From Knoellia sinensis KCTC 19936 (GTDB lineage: Bacteria; Actinomycetota; Actinomycetes; Actinomycetales; Dermatophilaceae), in NCBI RefSeq assembly GCF_000768705.1, contig NZ_AVPJ01000006.1, forward strand, positions 62,001 to 126,000: a stretch of 64,000 bases of DNA, in the 5' to 3' direction. Positions within the stretch are counted from its first letter, which is position 1. Every line of letters starts with the position of its first letter. The notes under the pieces were generated by a model, which saw nothing but the letters and a program-made list of their open reading frames with translations, did no database searches and was not told where the DNA came from. A program made the translations under genes and the position numbers. Below, one piece after another: positions 42,101-50,141 of the stretch.

Positions 42101-42949
42101 GAGTGGATCTCGGTCGACTTCCCCCAGCGGAGACTGTCGTCCTTCACCTTTAGCCAGGGCGAGGGTGGGAGCCGGGGAACCAAGGCTCTGGTCTCGGTGA
42201 ACGACGGCGAAACCTTCGAGGTCGCGCTCGACGCCGGAACCACCCGGATCACTCTCCCCGAGCCGGTCGACGCGACGAAGGTGCGCCTGCTCTTCACAGA
42301 ACGCACGGGCGCTGGCTTCGTGCGCGTCACGAACATCGGGTTGCCGCGTATTGGAGAAGCCGGTGAGCCTCCGTCGGGCTGCACGCAGGTCGGGACCATC
42401 GATGGTCAACCACTCGAGGCCGATGTGCGCGATGGATTTCCCTATCTGCTGGAGGGGCAAGCGATCCCGTTCAAGGCGTGTGGTGCAGGCCTCGCGTTGG
42501 GGGAGGGTCGTCACCGGCTCGCCAGCGTCCCCACCTTCGCCATCGACGACTTGCGCCTCACCTCAACGGGCACCCCACCACAACAGGTTCAGCGGCCCAC
42601 CTACACGGTGGTGCGGCGCGGCTCGTCCTCGATGGATCTCCGCCTGACGTCCGGGTGCTCCCCGTGCCTGGTGTCGTCGGGGCAGGCGTTCGACCCGCGC
42701 TGGACGGCGTCGGTTCGGGACAAGGATCAGGGTGCGCCCCTGGTCGTCGACGGCTTCGCGGCCGGCTGGCGCGTCAACGCTGCACCGGGTGACGTCATTC
42801 ACATCACGTTCGGGCCTTCTGGGACAGCATTGACCGCTTGGCTGGTCAGCGGCGCCGCGTTGCTCGCCTGTCTCACCCTTCTCGTGGTGCGACCACGGGC
42901 CGGAGGCAGACCGACCACGAAGCATCGACGCGGAGGGAGCAGACCATGA
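39200..42949 (+). CDS. AftD-like arabinofuranosyltransferase-family protein (DUF3367), first copy
   Basis: 1249 residues. The N-terminal half is a GT-C-type membrane domain (about 20-430, 10 or more helices, with AANPYVLVGGGTTPTMLPYA near 145). The second half is extracytoplasmic and contains F5/8-type-C-like carbohydrate-binding modules (for example GGDPDESTAWVPNEPVVGEW). A final helix (about 1215-1235) re-enters the membrane. This is the layout of mycobacterial AftD, which adds alpha-(1-3)-arabinofuranose, using a decaprenyl-phosphate donor. Mycobacteria-type arabinan is not expected here, so the sugar is unknown. It heads a four-gene coupled operon. Confidence 0.82.
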   Translation: MKSTSRNLRGRLAEVSTETRVLVTLSLLLAVVVLANAFGVLTPDTKPEIFLQPAQTAARFSSSWLDTPNLGTSNYNAGVVPVAAMFSLLDVVGIPAWLIMRLWRFGLILAAAWGARLVMRELLGDRVGSTSASVATVAAAVAYAANPYVLVGGGTTPTMLPYALLPWLVVCWLRGFRAPSWRWAAASALVLAGMSGLNAGVVPLIQLIVIVPVVLHALYVEGRRFWSVTWLIVRTGLIYAVLSAYWLVPAIAALGVGTSIAEATESTDAINAVNSFPEVLRGLGMWTLYGGDAAGPFDPERLSYVMGPIVILLTFGGPILAGLAVRLSRSSARLFGATSILVGALVMVGTFPTDDKSSWGRLVAAALDNIPGLIAFRTTNKAGAVLELGMAVLVGLAAQAILPHLKTSTLRWTAFWSTVAIVAGSVAPALSGGMYWVRMDVPDYWNEAAGAVNARPGDSRVLMVPGTGVPGYSWGYTGPDEIGPSLFRRPFVFRSASPSGGVYSANLLAEVDRRLQQGTLPPGTVSALAAYIGAGDVVGRYDVQGTREIGARVEQQLEADPGLAPAVGYGPAEPAHGAPSPAMVRSVAGELPVTSAAARAAAGSLVVDGAGTALPSLQSAGLLEDRPGLLLGGSLDDTQLSDALRDESRVVLTDSNGRREWSNHNPAVAGPLLEATVEPDSTRALFDTSDQTVAVVRGNARLETRGEGLLFGPHAFGNVTQAFDNDRTTGWQFGNFRTGVGNAVVVTPRTALPMPTIVLSPMQGGTNRITDAKVTAVVSGRSIVKDVKFTAWNSFPVSVELSGEPVSSLTIEVTGVEGEGSSPVGFAEISIPGITIDRVAALPTRLTRRLPPAAETAGVDLDEVPLDVILHRSLGDANGLSTEEPRLEREFTLPDERRFEGSGTVRLAGGVTDAEIDTFAGISGEVVAQSSSRAFGNPNARASMALDDRGGDPDESTAWVPNEPVVGEWISVDFPQRRLSSFTFSQGEGGSRGTKALVSVNDGETFEVALDAGTTRITLPEPVDATKVRLLFTERTGAGFVRVTNIGLPRIGEAGEPPSGCTQVGTIDGQPLEADVRDGFPYLLEGQAIPFKACGAGLALGEGRHRLASVPTFAIDDLRLTSTGTPPQQVQRPTYTVVRRGSSSMDLRLTSGCSPCLVSSGQAFDPRWTASVRDKDQGAPLVVDGFAAGWRVNAAPGDVIHITFGPSGTALTAWLVSGAALLACLTLLVVRPRAGGRPTTKHRRGGSRP

Positions 42950-43311
42950 CGACGTCGACGCGCCCTGCTCCGACATCGACTCGCCCGGCTCCCTGGGAGC
43001 CCGTTCTGTGGCTCGTCGTCGCCATCTGCGTGTGGGGAACCGTCGGCTGGCTTCCGGCGATCGTGGTTCTCGTGCTTCTGGTCGCAGAGCGCGTCATTCG
43101 CCCCGGCAGTCACGTCCTGAGCACCGCAGCCGTGGTTCTCTTGGCCGCGATTCCGGTCGCGTGGTTCCTCGGATCGTCCCTTCCGCTGTACCCGCCCGCC
43201 CCTCGCCTCAACGACAACACCCTGGCCCACCAGCTGGGCGGCCTCGCCATCTGGACGCTGTTCCTCGCGGCGTGCGTCGAAGTCAACCCCGAAGAAAGTG
43301 ACAAGGTATGA
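42946..43311 (+). CDS. Three-helix membrane protein in the AftD-like operon
   Basis: 121 residues: a Thr/Pro-rich N terminus (about 1-17) and hydrophobic segments at about 20-50, 58-77 and 92-110. No family recognised. Start and stop overlap both neighbours by 4 bases (ATGA), so it is translated together with the AftD-like protein and probably works with it in the membrane. Confidence 0.65.
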   Translation: MTTSTRPAPTSTRPAPWEPVLWLVVAICVWGTVGWLPAIVVLVLLVAERVIRPGSHVLSTAAVVLLAAIPVAWFLGSSLPLYPPAPRLNDNTLAHQLGGLAIWTLFLAACVEVNPEESDKV

Positions 43312-44021
43312 AGTCCGTGGACACGGCCCACGTGTGGATCGCTCGCCTCCTGCGCATCGCTGCTGCGCTGCTCCTCGGAGCCGCCATTACCGTGTGGGTG
43401 ACGCCGGTCAACGCACTGGGTAGCAACCTCGTGCCAGTCGGGTGCGGATCGCCCGCCACCCCGGACGCGGACCCGCTTGCAGACTTCGTATGCCGTGATC
43501 TCGTCTCCTCGGCCAAGGCAACGTCCGTGGCGCTCGCGGCCGCCGGTGCGGTCCTGCTCCTGCTCAGCGAACTTGTCGTTCCGCGCCTCCGCGGTCGGCG
43601 TTGGGTGCAGGGGGCAGCGGTGGCGTCGGTCCTCGCGGTCCCCGTGTTTGCCCTGGCCGCAGCGTCATTGCCGGTCAAGGTCGCCTCGTCCGGCGCCGAC
43701 GGGACGTTGATCCGATGCGGCACGCCGCTCGCCCCGGCCACCGATGTCATCTCCGGAGCCATGTGTGGCCAACTGGCGGACCGTGAGCGGTCCCTGGCCT
43801 TCGGGGCCATGGCGCTCTCCCTCCTCACGATCCTCGGCGGCGGGTACGTCGCGAAGGGTTTCGGGTCCGAGGAGGACTCCGAACCGGTCACCCTCCTCGA
43901 GCAGGACCCGGAGCGCACGCCCGAGCGCACGGACTTTGACGGGGAGTGGGGCACCGTTGACAACCGTCAGGGTGTCACCTCGGCCTCCTACGAGACCCGC
44001 TCATGGGATGACCGTTCATGA
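43308..44021 (+). CDS. Membrane protein with duplicated Cys-pair loops
   Basis: 237 residues with helices at about 12-31, 65-83, 92-112 and 153-171. Two extracytoplasmic loops repeat one pattern: VGCGSPATP...FVCRDLVSSAKA and IRCGTPLAP...AMCGQLADRERS. Each contains two Cys about 18 residues apart, followed by a helix, which implies an internal duplication and one disulfide per loop. The tail is acidic and cytoplasmic. No family is recognised. Coupled by ATGA overlaps to both neighbours in the AftD-like operon. Confidence 0.68.
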   Translation: MKSVDTAHVWIARLLRIAAALLLGAAITVWVTPVNALGSNLVPVGCGSPATPDADPLADFVCRDLVSSAKATSVALAAAGAVLLLLSELVVPRLRGRRWVQGAAVASVLAVPVFALAAASLPVKVASSGADGTLIRCGTPLAPATDVISGAMCGQLADRERSLAFGAMALSLLTILGGGYVAKGFGSEEDSEPVTLLEQDPERTPERTDFDGEWGTVDNRQGVTSASYETRSWDDRS

Positions 44022-44758
44022 GCTTCGAGGAGTACTACCAGGGCAACGTCACTTACATCTCGCGGGTCGATCCGCGCTTGGCGCGCATCATCGATCTCGT
44101 CACGGAGCTGCGTCCTGCATCCTTGCTGGACATCGGGTGTGGTCGGGGCTTCTTGCTCGAACAGCTCGCCGACAAGGGCCTCACGGGCCTCACGGGCGTG
44201 GACGTCTACGACGACGTCGCGAGCGAGCGTTTTGCCTACGCCCGTGGCGACGTCACCCAGAAGTTGCCCTTCGATGATGCGTCGTTCGAGTGCGTCGTCG
44301 CTGGCGAGATCATCGAGCACGTCCCGGATCCCGACAGCTTCCTCCGAGAGATCCGACGGGTACTGGTGCCGGGCGGAACGTTGGTGGTGTCCACCCCGAA
44401 CATGGTCTCCTGGGCCAACCGGGTGCTCGTGCCCTTCGGGGTCCAGCCCCTCGGCACGGAAACGAGCAGTGAGATCGCGTTGGGCCGACGTCACCGGGTC
44501 CTTGGCCAGGGAAACCAGGTCCAGGGCCACCTCAAGGTCTTCACGTTCCGTGCGTTGACCGAGATCCTCGAGCGCTACGGCTTCGACGTGCGGCGCCGCG
44601 AAGGTGTCCCCGCATTCTTCCCCAAGCCCATCGACAGGTTCGACCGTTTCGTGTCCCGGCGGGCGCTCTCCGTGGCCTCTGGATTGCTCTATGTGGCGAC
44701 GTCACCCACGGGAACCTGGCCCACCCCGGCAGCAGGTCGGAGGCACGAGGGCTGCTGA
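44018..44758 (+). CDS. Class I SAM-dependent methyltransferase
   Basis: 246 residues. Motif I LLDIGCGRGFLLEQLADKG (about 35-53), GVDVYDD and the post-II AGEIIEHVPDPDSFL (about 94-108) define a methyltransferase_11-type domain; the C-terminal part (RRHRVLGQGNQVQGHLKVFT) has the long insert seen in sugar and quinone methyltransferases. Last gene of the AftD-like operon, coupled by ATGA; ends in a strong GC-rich hairpin. Function inferred as glycan or lipid-carrier methylation. Confidence 0.82.
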   Translation: MSFEEYYQGNVTYISRVDPRLARIIDLVTELRPASLLDIGCGRGFLLEQLADKGLTGLTGVDVYDDVASERFAYARGDVTQKLPFDDASFECVVAGEIIEHVPDPDSFLREIRRVLVPGGTLVVSTPNMVSWANRVLVPFGVQPLGTETSSEIALGRRHRVLGQGNQVQGHLKVFTFRALTEILERYGFDVRRREGVPAFFPKPIDRFDRFVSRRALSVASGLLYVATSPTGTWPTPAAGRRHEGC

Positions 44759-44759
44759 G

Positions 44760-44782
44760 GAGCGGCGGCGCCGCCGCCGCTC
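44760..44782. terminator. GC-only hairpin between convergent genes
   Basis: GAGCGGCGGC (44760-44769) pairs with GCCGCCGCTC (44773-44782) around GCC. It begins 2 bases past the methyltransferase stop and ends 5 bases before the acyltransferase stop on the other strand, so it can serve both. Confidence 0.6.
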
Positions 44783-44786
44783 GCGA

Positions 44787-45998
44787 TCAGCGAGAGTGGA
44801 CCGGGACGCCCTTGGACCACGCGATCGCAGGCTTCTCGACGAACCTGTAGGTCGCGGCGGCCAAGGGGATCGACACCGCGAGCAGAATCGCAATCCAGAT
44901 GAGCAGGCCGGCGAAGCCGGGTTGGATCCTGACCTCGCGGGCCAGCAGGAGCATGAGCGGCATGTGCCAGAGATAGAGGCCGTAGGACCAGCGACCGGTC
45001 GCGACGAGCCAGGGCATCGCGAAGAGGCGATTCAGCCAAGAGCGCTCGTCGCCTGCCGCCACACCGATGAGCAGGACAGTGGCGATGATCGTGCAGGCCA
45101 CCGTCCGGATGAGAATTTCCTGGAAGGTCCCGGCCGTGAAGGTCCACGCGCCCCCGAGCGTCGAGTTGCCGATCAGGGCACTCGCGATGGCAATCCCCGC
45201 GACGAGAGAGGGCTTTGAGGCGAGCCACTCCAAGGAACGCATCGTGCCCTGCCCATGACGTGCCACCAGCATCAGGTGGGCGACTGCTGCACCGCCGAGG
45301 AAGCAGAAGAGGAAGGCGGGCAGCCACAGGGGAAACGTGATGAGTTGACCCAGGTCAGTGATGTGGAACATGACGAAGTACCGCCAACCGAGCGACACCA
45401 TGATCGCGATGCCCAGCGCGGCAAGGATCGGGCGTGCGGGCTTGTCCGGCCAGAAGCGCCGGCCCAGAGTCGCGACGAGGACACCCACGACGGGCACGAT
45501 GGCATACCAGGAGAGTTCGGTCCCCAGACTCCACGTGTGCTCCATTCCGGGGCGGAGCCCATCGGCTGCGGCCGTATTGGTCAGCGTCAGTGCTCGGAAC
45601 CAGCCATCCGCACCGACTGGGCGCGAAAGCGGCAGGAGCAGGGCGGCCACGACGAGCACCACGAGGTAGGCGGGGAAGATGCGCCAGAGCCGGCGACGGA
45701 TGAAGCTGTCGAGGGATGGTTTCGGGGCGGCACCGATGATCCACTTGGACCACGGCTGGATGAGCAGGAAGCCGGAGAGCACAAAGAGGGCAATCGGCCC
45801 GTAGGCATGGAGCCCGAACCACGGGTACGCGGTGAGCCCGGATCCGTGGACGAATACGACGGTGATCGCTGCTAATCCGCGCAGGCCGGTGAGCCCGTCG
45901 ACGTGTCCGCCACTGGCAGCGCGCCTACGGCCGCTCCGGGTCTGTGTCTGCTCGGAGAGGATCTCGGGACTTGATGCGGCCACATGGCATTGGATCAT
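44787..45998 (-). CDS. Acyltransferase-3 (OafA/YrhL-type) membrane protein
   Basis: 403 residues with about 10-11 helices. Family features: HVDGLTGLRGLAAITVVFVH at about 32-51 (active-site His) and the YGPIALFVLSGFLLIQPW segment, RRLWRIFPAYLVVL, SWSLGTELSWY-type motif near 165, and the C-terminal RFVEKPAI. These proteins move acyl groups (often acetyl or succinyl) onto surface sugars from acyl-CoA. The ATG at 45998 is taken as start; the frame is open far upstream but overlaps the divergent gene. Confidence 0.83.
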   Translation of the reverse strand: MIQCHVAASSPEILSEQTQTRSGRRRAASGGHVDGLTGLRGLAAITVVFVHGSGLTAYPWFGLHAYGPIALFVLSGFLLIQPWSKWIIGAAPKPSLDSFIRRRLWRIFPAYLVVLVVAALLLPLSRPVGADGWFRALTLTNTAAADGLRPGMEHTWSLGTELSWYAIVPVVGVLVATLGRRFWPDKPARPILAALGIAIMVSLGWRYFVMFHITDLGQLITFPLWLPAFLFCFLGGAAVAHLMLVARHGQGTMRSLEWLASKPSLVAGIAIASALIGNSTLGGAWTFTAGTFQEILIRTVACTIIATVLLIGVAAGDERSWLNRLFAMPWLVATGRWSYGLYLWHMPLMLLLAREVRIQPGFAGLLIWIAILLAVSIPLAAATYRFVEKPAIAWSKGVPVHSR

Positions 45999-46127
45999 GA
46001 AGTTACTGCTGCGTACTTGAAGTTGGGTAACGTCTCCATTGCGGTGGGGCGTGTGCGGCTTGGCCGACTGTGCTGTCGTAGGGCCGGCAATCATCGAAGC
46101 CCGCACAGCCGTGGCGCCTGATGCACA

Positions 46128-46133
46128 TAGGCT
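46128..46133 (+). promoter_or_regulatory. -10 box of a leaderless promoter (GT-C-like gene)
   Basis: TAGGCT lies 7 bases before the ATG at 46141 and fixes that start. Confidence 0.55.
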
Positions 46134-46140
46134 CGGGCCC

Positions 46141-47886
46141 ATGACCGGGAACCGTCCGGGCTCATGGCCTCGCCAGGTCATCGTTCCCGTCTTCGTCGCG
46201 GTCGCGCAGGCTCTGGTGATCCTCGGCCCCGCGATGGGCAGGGGAGTGGTCATCACGCATGACATGCCGTGGTCCCCCCGTCCGCTGTGGACCCCCTTTG
46301 TTCTCGGTCTCGACACGCCCGCTCCCCGCGCGGTACCGAGCGATGCGGCGATGGTCCTCCTCGGCAAGGTCCTGGGTCCGTCCATGGCGCAGCATCTGGT
46401 GCTGCTCTCCCTGCTCGTGGGGCTCGCGCTCGGGGTGGTGGCGCTGGTCTCGGAGATGGCCCCGCACGTGGGTGTCGTCGGTCGCTGTGTTGCTGGGGTC
46501 GTCGCGGTGTGGAATCCGTTCGTGTCTGAGAGGCTCGCCGTCGGGCAGTGGGTGGTGGTCCTCGGATTGGCGGTGCTCCCGTGGGGCCTTCGTGCGTGTC
46601 TGCGTGTGCTGCGTGGAAAACCTGCCTCGTATGCCGTCTGCGTCGCCATCGCGGTCGCGGCCATCGGGGGCGTGAATTCCATGCTGCTCGTGTCGGGGAG
46701 CATGCTGGTCCTGCTGGGGCTGGGGATGGCGGTGAAACCGTCGGCACGGATCGCTCGCGGTATCGGATGGGCTCTTCTGGTCTCGGCTGGGGGAGCCTCG
46801 GCCTGGGCGCTGCCGGCCCTGACCGCCGCCGACGGAGCAGGCATCATCGGAGGCATCGACGAGTTCGCACCCGCCGCTGATTCGCCGATGGGAGTGGTGG
46901 GCTCACTCCTCGGGGGTGGTGGCTTCTGGAACGCGGCGACGCACCCGGAACCCCGCCAGCACATTCTCATTGCTGCGTGCTCTGCCCTGCTGATGGTGGT
47001 GGGGGTTGTGACGACCGTCCTCGCCGTGCCAGGTCGTCGCGCGGCGATGACCGGACTCGTCGTGGTGTTCGCAGCGGTCCTGGCGCTGAGCGTGGTCGGC
47101 GCCGCACGACCGGTGTGGACGGAGGTGGTGAACGCGGTTCCGGGTGGCGGCGCGCTGAGGGACAGCCAGAAGCTCATCGCCGTCTGGGTCGTCCTCGGTG
47201 CTGCCGGGTTCGGAATCTTTGCGGATCGTGTGGCAAGTCGATTGTCCAGCGCGTGGAGGGGGCCGGTGGCCGCACTCCTCATCGCTCTGCCGATGCTGCT
47301 ATCGCCGCAGCTGGTGTGGGGGATCGGCGGGCGACTGGAGGCGGTCACGGTGCCTTCGGACATCGAGGCAGGCCTGTCCCGGCTTGAGCAGGCTCCGCCG
47401 GGGGACGTGGGACTCCTTCCATGGAGCCAATACCGGCGCTACGAATGGAACGAGGACAGGGTTTCGCTCACGCTGGCGCCTCGCGTGATCGACCGCGTCG
47501 TCCTCTTCGATGATTCCCTACCGCTGCGCTCTGGCGTCGTTCCCGGCGAGAACCTGCGCGCCGCCGCGGTGTCGGAAAGAATCGCGGGAGGGGCATCCGC
47601 CGAGGCAGCCCTTTTGGATGCTGGCGTTCGCTACGTCGCGGCGGAGCTCGGGACTGGGCAGGACGTGGACACGACATTCCTGAGAGCCCAGGGGCACGTC
47701 GTCGTGGACGAACCCCACCTGCTTGTTGTTGACCTCGGCCGCGGGTCCGAGACGGCCGAGGCGAGCGGGGCCGTCCGAGCAGGGTGGGCCGTGACGATCA
47801 TCACGCTGATAGGCGTTCTTTGTGCTTGCGCGGTGCGTGGAGTGCGCTCGAAGTTACCGGTGGGTCTGATACGCTCCCGTCCATGA
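46141..47886 (+). CDS. GT-C-like polytopic membrane protein
   Basis: 581 residues with about 11-12 helices to residue 415, then an extracytoplasmic domain (about 420-550) and a final helix. The segment VAVWNPFVSERLAVGQWVVV (about 120-139) resembles the GT-C membrane region of the two AftD-like proteins nearby (AANPYVLVGGG...). I therefore read it as a distant, shorter lipid-linked glycosyltransferase without the carbohydrate-binding modules. No catalytic Asp motif can be assigned with certainty, so the function is tentative. Confidence 0.6.
   Translation: MTGNRPGSWPRQVIVPVFVAVAQALVILGPAMGRGVVITHDMPWSPRPLWTPFVLGLDTPAPRAVPSDAAMVLLGKVLGPSMAQHLVLLSLLVGLALGVVALVSEMAPHVGVVGRCVAGVVAVWNPFVSERLAVGQWVVVLGLAVLPWGLRACLRVLRGKPASYAVCVAIAVAAIGGVNSMLLVSGSMLVLLGLGMAVKPSARIARGIGWALLVSAGGASAWALPALTAADGAGIIGGIDEFAPAADSPMGVVGSLLGGGGFWNAATHPEPRQHILIAACSALLMVVGVVTTVLAVPGRRAAMTGLVVVFAAVLALSVVGAARPVWTEVVNAVPGGGALRDSQKLIAVWVVLGAAGFGIFADRVASRLSSAWRGPVAALLIALPMLLSPQLVWGIGGRLEAVTVPSDIEAGLSRLEQAPPGDVGLLPWSQYRRYEWNEDRVSLTLAPRVIDRVVLFDDSLPLRSGVVPGENLRAAAVSERIAGGASAEAALLDAGVRYVAAELGTGQDVDTTFLRAQGHVVVDEPHLLVVDLGRGSETAEASGAVRAGWAVTIITLIGVLCACAVRGVRSKLPVGLIRSRP
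47870..47875 (+). promoter_or_regulatory. -10 box of a leaderless promoter (DUF2613-like gene)
   Basis: TACGCT lies 7 bases before the ATG at 47883, inside the end of the preceding gene. Confidence 0.5.
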
Positions 47887-48020
47887 TGTCTGCTCTTGCC
47901 GCCACTGTGACTGGCGTCGTCCTCGCCCTGTTCGCCGTCGTTGGCGGTGTCTCGGCCATCTCGCCGACTCCCAACGCACCCGCTGCGAGTGAGAACGTCG
48001 TGGTGTACGACGCACCGTGA
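47883..48020 (+). CDS. Small DUF2613-like membrane protein
   Basis: 45 residues: one transmembrane helix (about 4-28), then a short Pro/Ala-rich segment ending ENVVVYDAP. Size and layout fit the actinobacterial DUF2613 group, which has no known function. The start overlaps the end of the GT-C-like gene by 4 bases (47883-47886), yet a -10 box 7 bases upstream suggests separate transcription. A terminator follows. Confidence 0.6.
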   Translation: MMSALAATVTGVVLALFAVVGGVSAISPTPNAPAASENVVVYDAP

Positions 48021-48049
48021 GGTGACGGCCACCCGAGTGGCCACGAGAA

Positions 48050-48076
48050 GCCCCGCCGCGCACTGCGCGACGGGGC
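48050..48076 (+). terminator. Intrinsic-type terminator
   Basis: GCCCCGCCGCGC (48050-48061) pairs with GCGCGACGGGGC (48065-48076) with one mismatch and is followed by CGTTTCTTGTG. It ends the small DUF2613-like transcript. The rest of the gap to 48176 shows nothing else. Confidence 0.65.
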
Positions 48077-48176
48077 CGTTTCTTGTGTCTGTGCCGGGAT
48101 GAGTCCGCGCGGACATCCCCGTGGTGCGTGCCGGAACCGCCCGCGCACCACGAGGGCCGCGCCCGCGGTCGTGCCG

Positions 48177-49325
48177 TCAGCTGCGGGACGATGCGTTCAG
48201 CGACTCGGCCACGACGTCGTGTGATTCGGCCACGACATCGAGGAGCAGGCGCTCCCACTTCTCGACGGTCTCGTCCCAGTGGAACTGACGAACCCACGTC
48301 GACACCTCAGCGCTCATGCGCTCGCGCAGCTCGTCATCGTCAAGAAGACTGCGAATCGCGGCGGTGAACTCGGACTGTCCGCCGTCGACCAGGAGTCCGG
48401 TCCGGTCGTGAACGATGGAGTCCGTCGGCCCGCCTGCCTCCGTGAATGCCACCGTGGGAGTGCCGTGGACGCCGGCTTCCACCACCACGAGTCCCCAGCC
48501 CTCCTTGAGGCTCGGCATCGCGTGGACCCAGGCGCGCGCCAGCAACTCATGCTTCTCCTCCTCGGACACGTGGCCGTGGAAGGTGACGTGCTTCTCGACT
48601 CCGAGGTCACGCGCGATGTCCTCGAGGTGTGGCAGAGACCAACCAGAGCCCACGACGTCCAGGGTGATGTCGGGGTAGTCGTGCGAGAGTTCTGCCACGG
48701 CACGCATCGCGATCTCGACGCGCTTCTGGGGTACGAGGCGGCCCAGGACGATGAGGGAGGGGTTGAGCGAGCGGGGAGTGTCGTCCAGGGGCACGGCGTC
48801 CGTGCCGTTGTGAATGACCTCGATGCGATCCGGCGCGATCCCCAGACCGCCGAGTTCACGCCGGGTGGACTCGCTGACCGCGACGTACGGAGTGCGTCGG
48901 TAGACAAGTGGGGCCAACTTGGATTCGAGCCACCAGCCGGCGTGGCTGAGCCGCGGCCCGAACAGCACCGGCCACTGCTCCTTGTGGACGTGGTGGACCA
49001 GGTTGACGACGGGGCCGCGCCACGTCAGGGGGCTGAGGTAGGGCACGCCGTTCTGGACGTCCACGACCACGTCGACGTCGTACTTCTTGATGAGGTGGGA
49101 CACGACTGATCGTGCGTAGATGTCGAAGCGCCCACCTTTGCGGACGTAGTGGACGCCATCGACGACCTCGTGCGGGAGTCCGCCGGGATAGGCGGCGGTG
49201 CGGAAGATGACGCGGTGCCCCTTGGCTGCCAAGCCGCGGGCGACCGTGACGAGATACTTCTCGGCGCCGCCAGCCTCGGGGTGCTCCATGTCACGCCAGT
49301 TCAGCATGAGGATGCGGAGGGGCAC
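48177..49325 (-). CDS. Family 4 glycosyltransferase
   Basis: 382 residues, GT-B fold. The N-terminal domain begins PLRILMLNWRDMEHPEAGGAE and the acceptor Gly-rich turn follows; the C-terminal nucleotide-sugar site is SLKEGWGLVVVEAGVHGTP (EX7E motif, about 280-298). Cytoplasmic retaining glycosyltransferase; the sugar cannot be told. The GTG at 49325 is preceded by GAGGTGAGATCGA. It is divergent from the next methyltransferase gene and probably adds sugars to a lipid-linked precursor of the local glycan. Confidence 0.88.
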   Translation of the reverse strand: MPLRILMLNWRDMEHPEAGGAEKYLVTVARGLAAKGHRVIFRTAAYPGGLPHEVVDGVHYVRKGGRFDIYARSVVSHLIKKYDVDVVVDVQNGVPYLSPLTWRGPVVNLVHHVHKEQWPVLFGPRLSHAGWWLESKLAPLVYRRTPYVAVSESTRRELGGLGIAPDRIEVIHNGTDAVPLDDTPRSLNPSLIVLGRLVPQKRVEIAMRAVAELSHDYPDITLDVVGSGWSLPHLEDIARDLGVEKHVTFHGHVSEEEKHELLARAWVHAMPSLKEGWGLVVVEAGVHGTPTVAFTEAGGPTDSIVHDRTGLLVDGGQSEFTAAIRSLLDDDELRERMSAEVSTWVRQFHWDETVEKWERLLLDVVAESHDVVAESLNASSRS

Positions 49326-49394
49326 TCGATCTCACCTCGGTCACGTGATGGACATCGTTGTCGTGGGTCACAGCGCCGGGCCTGTCGGGATGGT

Positions 49395-49400
49395 TAGATT
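49395..49400 (+). promoter_or_regulatory. -10 box of a leaderless promoter (methyltransferase-AftD2 operon)
   Basis: TAGATT lies 6 bases before the ATG at 49407. Confidence 0.5.
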
Positions 49401-49406
49401 CCGGTC

Positions 49407-50141
49407 ATGCGAAGCGCGTCGACCAAAAGATACCGGACAGTAGCAAGGTCGACGAAGTTGTTTCGTTCCTTCCTTGTCGAGCAGTCCGACCCTGAACGGT
49501 TCTACACCGATGTGGCCAATGACACCATCACCCTGATCACCCGGCACGAGCCGCTCGAAGGGCGCACGGTCCTGGACGTGGGTGCCGGGCAGGAGCAGTT
49601 CGGTCGACGGTTCGTGGACCGTGGGGCGCGCTACGTCGCAGTCGACATCGAGCGGGAGTCGCTCAGTCCGGGACCGGGCAACGGCGCCGTTGTGGGTCGA
49701 GGGGAGGACCTGCCCTTTCCTGACGCCTTCGCCGACATCGTCATGTCCAACAACGTCATGGAGCACGTCACCACGCCCGAAGTGCTGGCGGACGAAATGC
49801 TCCGGGTGGCCAAGCCGGGGGGTTTGGTCTTCATCTCGTACACCATCTGGGCCTCGCCCTGGGGCGGGCACGAGACGTCCCCGTGGCACCTGCTGGGGGG
49901 TGACTACGCTCGGCGCCGCTATGAGCGCAAGAACGGCCGACCGCCGAAGAACCGATTCGGCGAGACGATGCACGCTGCGACCGCGTCCCGGATGCTGAGT
50001 TGGGCCAAGGCTCAGGAGGGCGCCGAGCTCCTTGAGGCTGCGCCCCGCTACCACCCCGACTGGGCCGACCCGATCCTCAAGGTGCCCGGGCTGCGTGAGG
50101 TTCTCAGCTGGAACCTCATGCTCGTGCTGCGTCGGACGTGA
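49407..50141 (+). CDS. Class I SAM-dependent methyltransferase
   Basis: 244 residues. Motif I VLDVGAGQEQFGRRFVDRG (about 55-73), AVDIERESL, and SNNVMEHVTTPEVLADEML (about 114-132) identify the methyltransferase_11 group. A basic stretch near 170-190 (DYARRRYERKNGRPP) is unusual and may contact membrane or an anionic glycan. The stop overlaps the second AftD-like gene (GTGA), so the two are coupled. The same pairing of a methyltransferase with an AftD-like protein occurs at 39-45 kb. Confidence 0.83.
   Translation: MRSASTKRYRTVARSTKLFRSFLVEQSDPERFYTDVANDTITLITRHEPLEGRTVLDVGAGQEQFGRRFVDRGARYVAVDIERESLSPGPGNGAVVGRGEDLPFPDAFADIVMSNNVMEHVTTPEVLADEMLRVAKPGGLVFISYTIWASPWGGHETSPWHLLGGDYARRRYERKNGRPPKNRFGETMHAATASRMLSWAKAQEGAELLEAAPRYHPDWADPILKVPGLREVLSWNLMLVLRRT

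Noticed and set aside
44787-47363. An 858-codon minus-strand start for the acyltransferase
   Set aside because: The added 455 codons are antisense to the GT-C-like gene and are Thr/Pro/Ala-rich noise; the protein begins near 45998.
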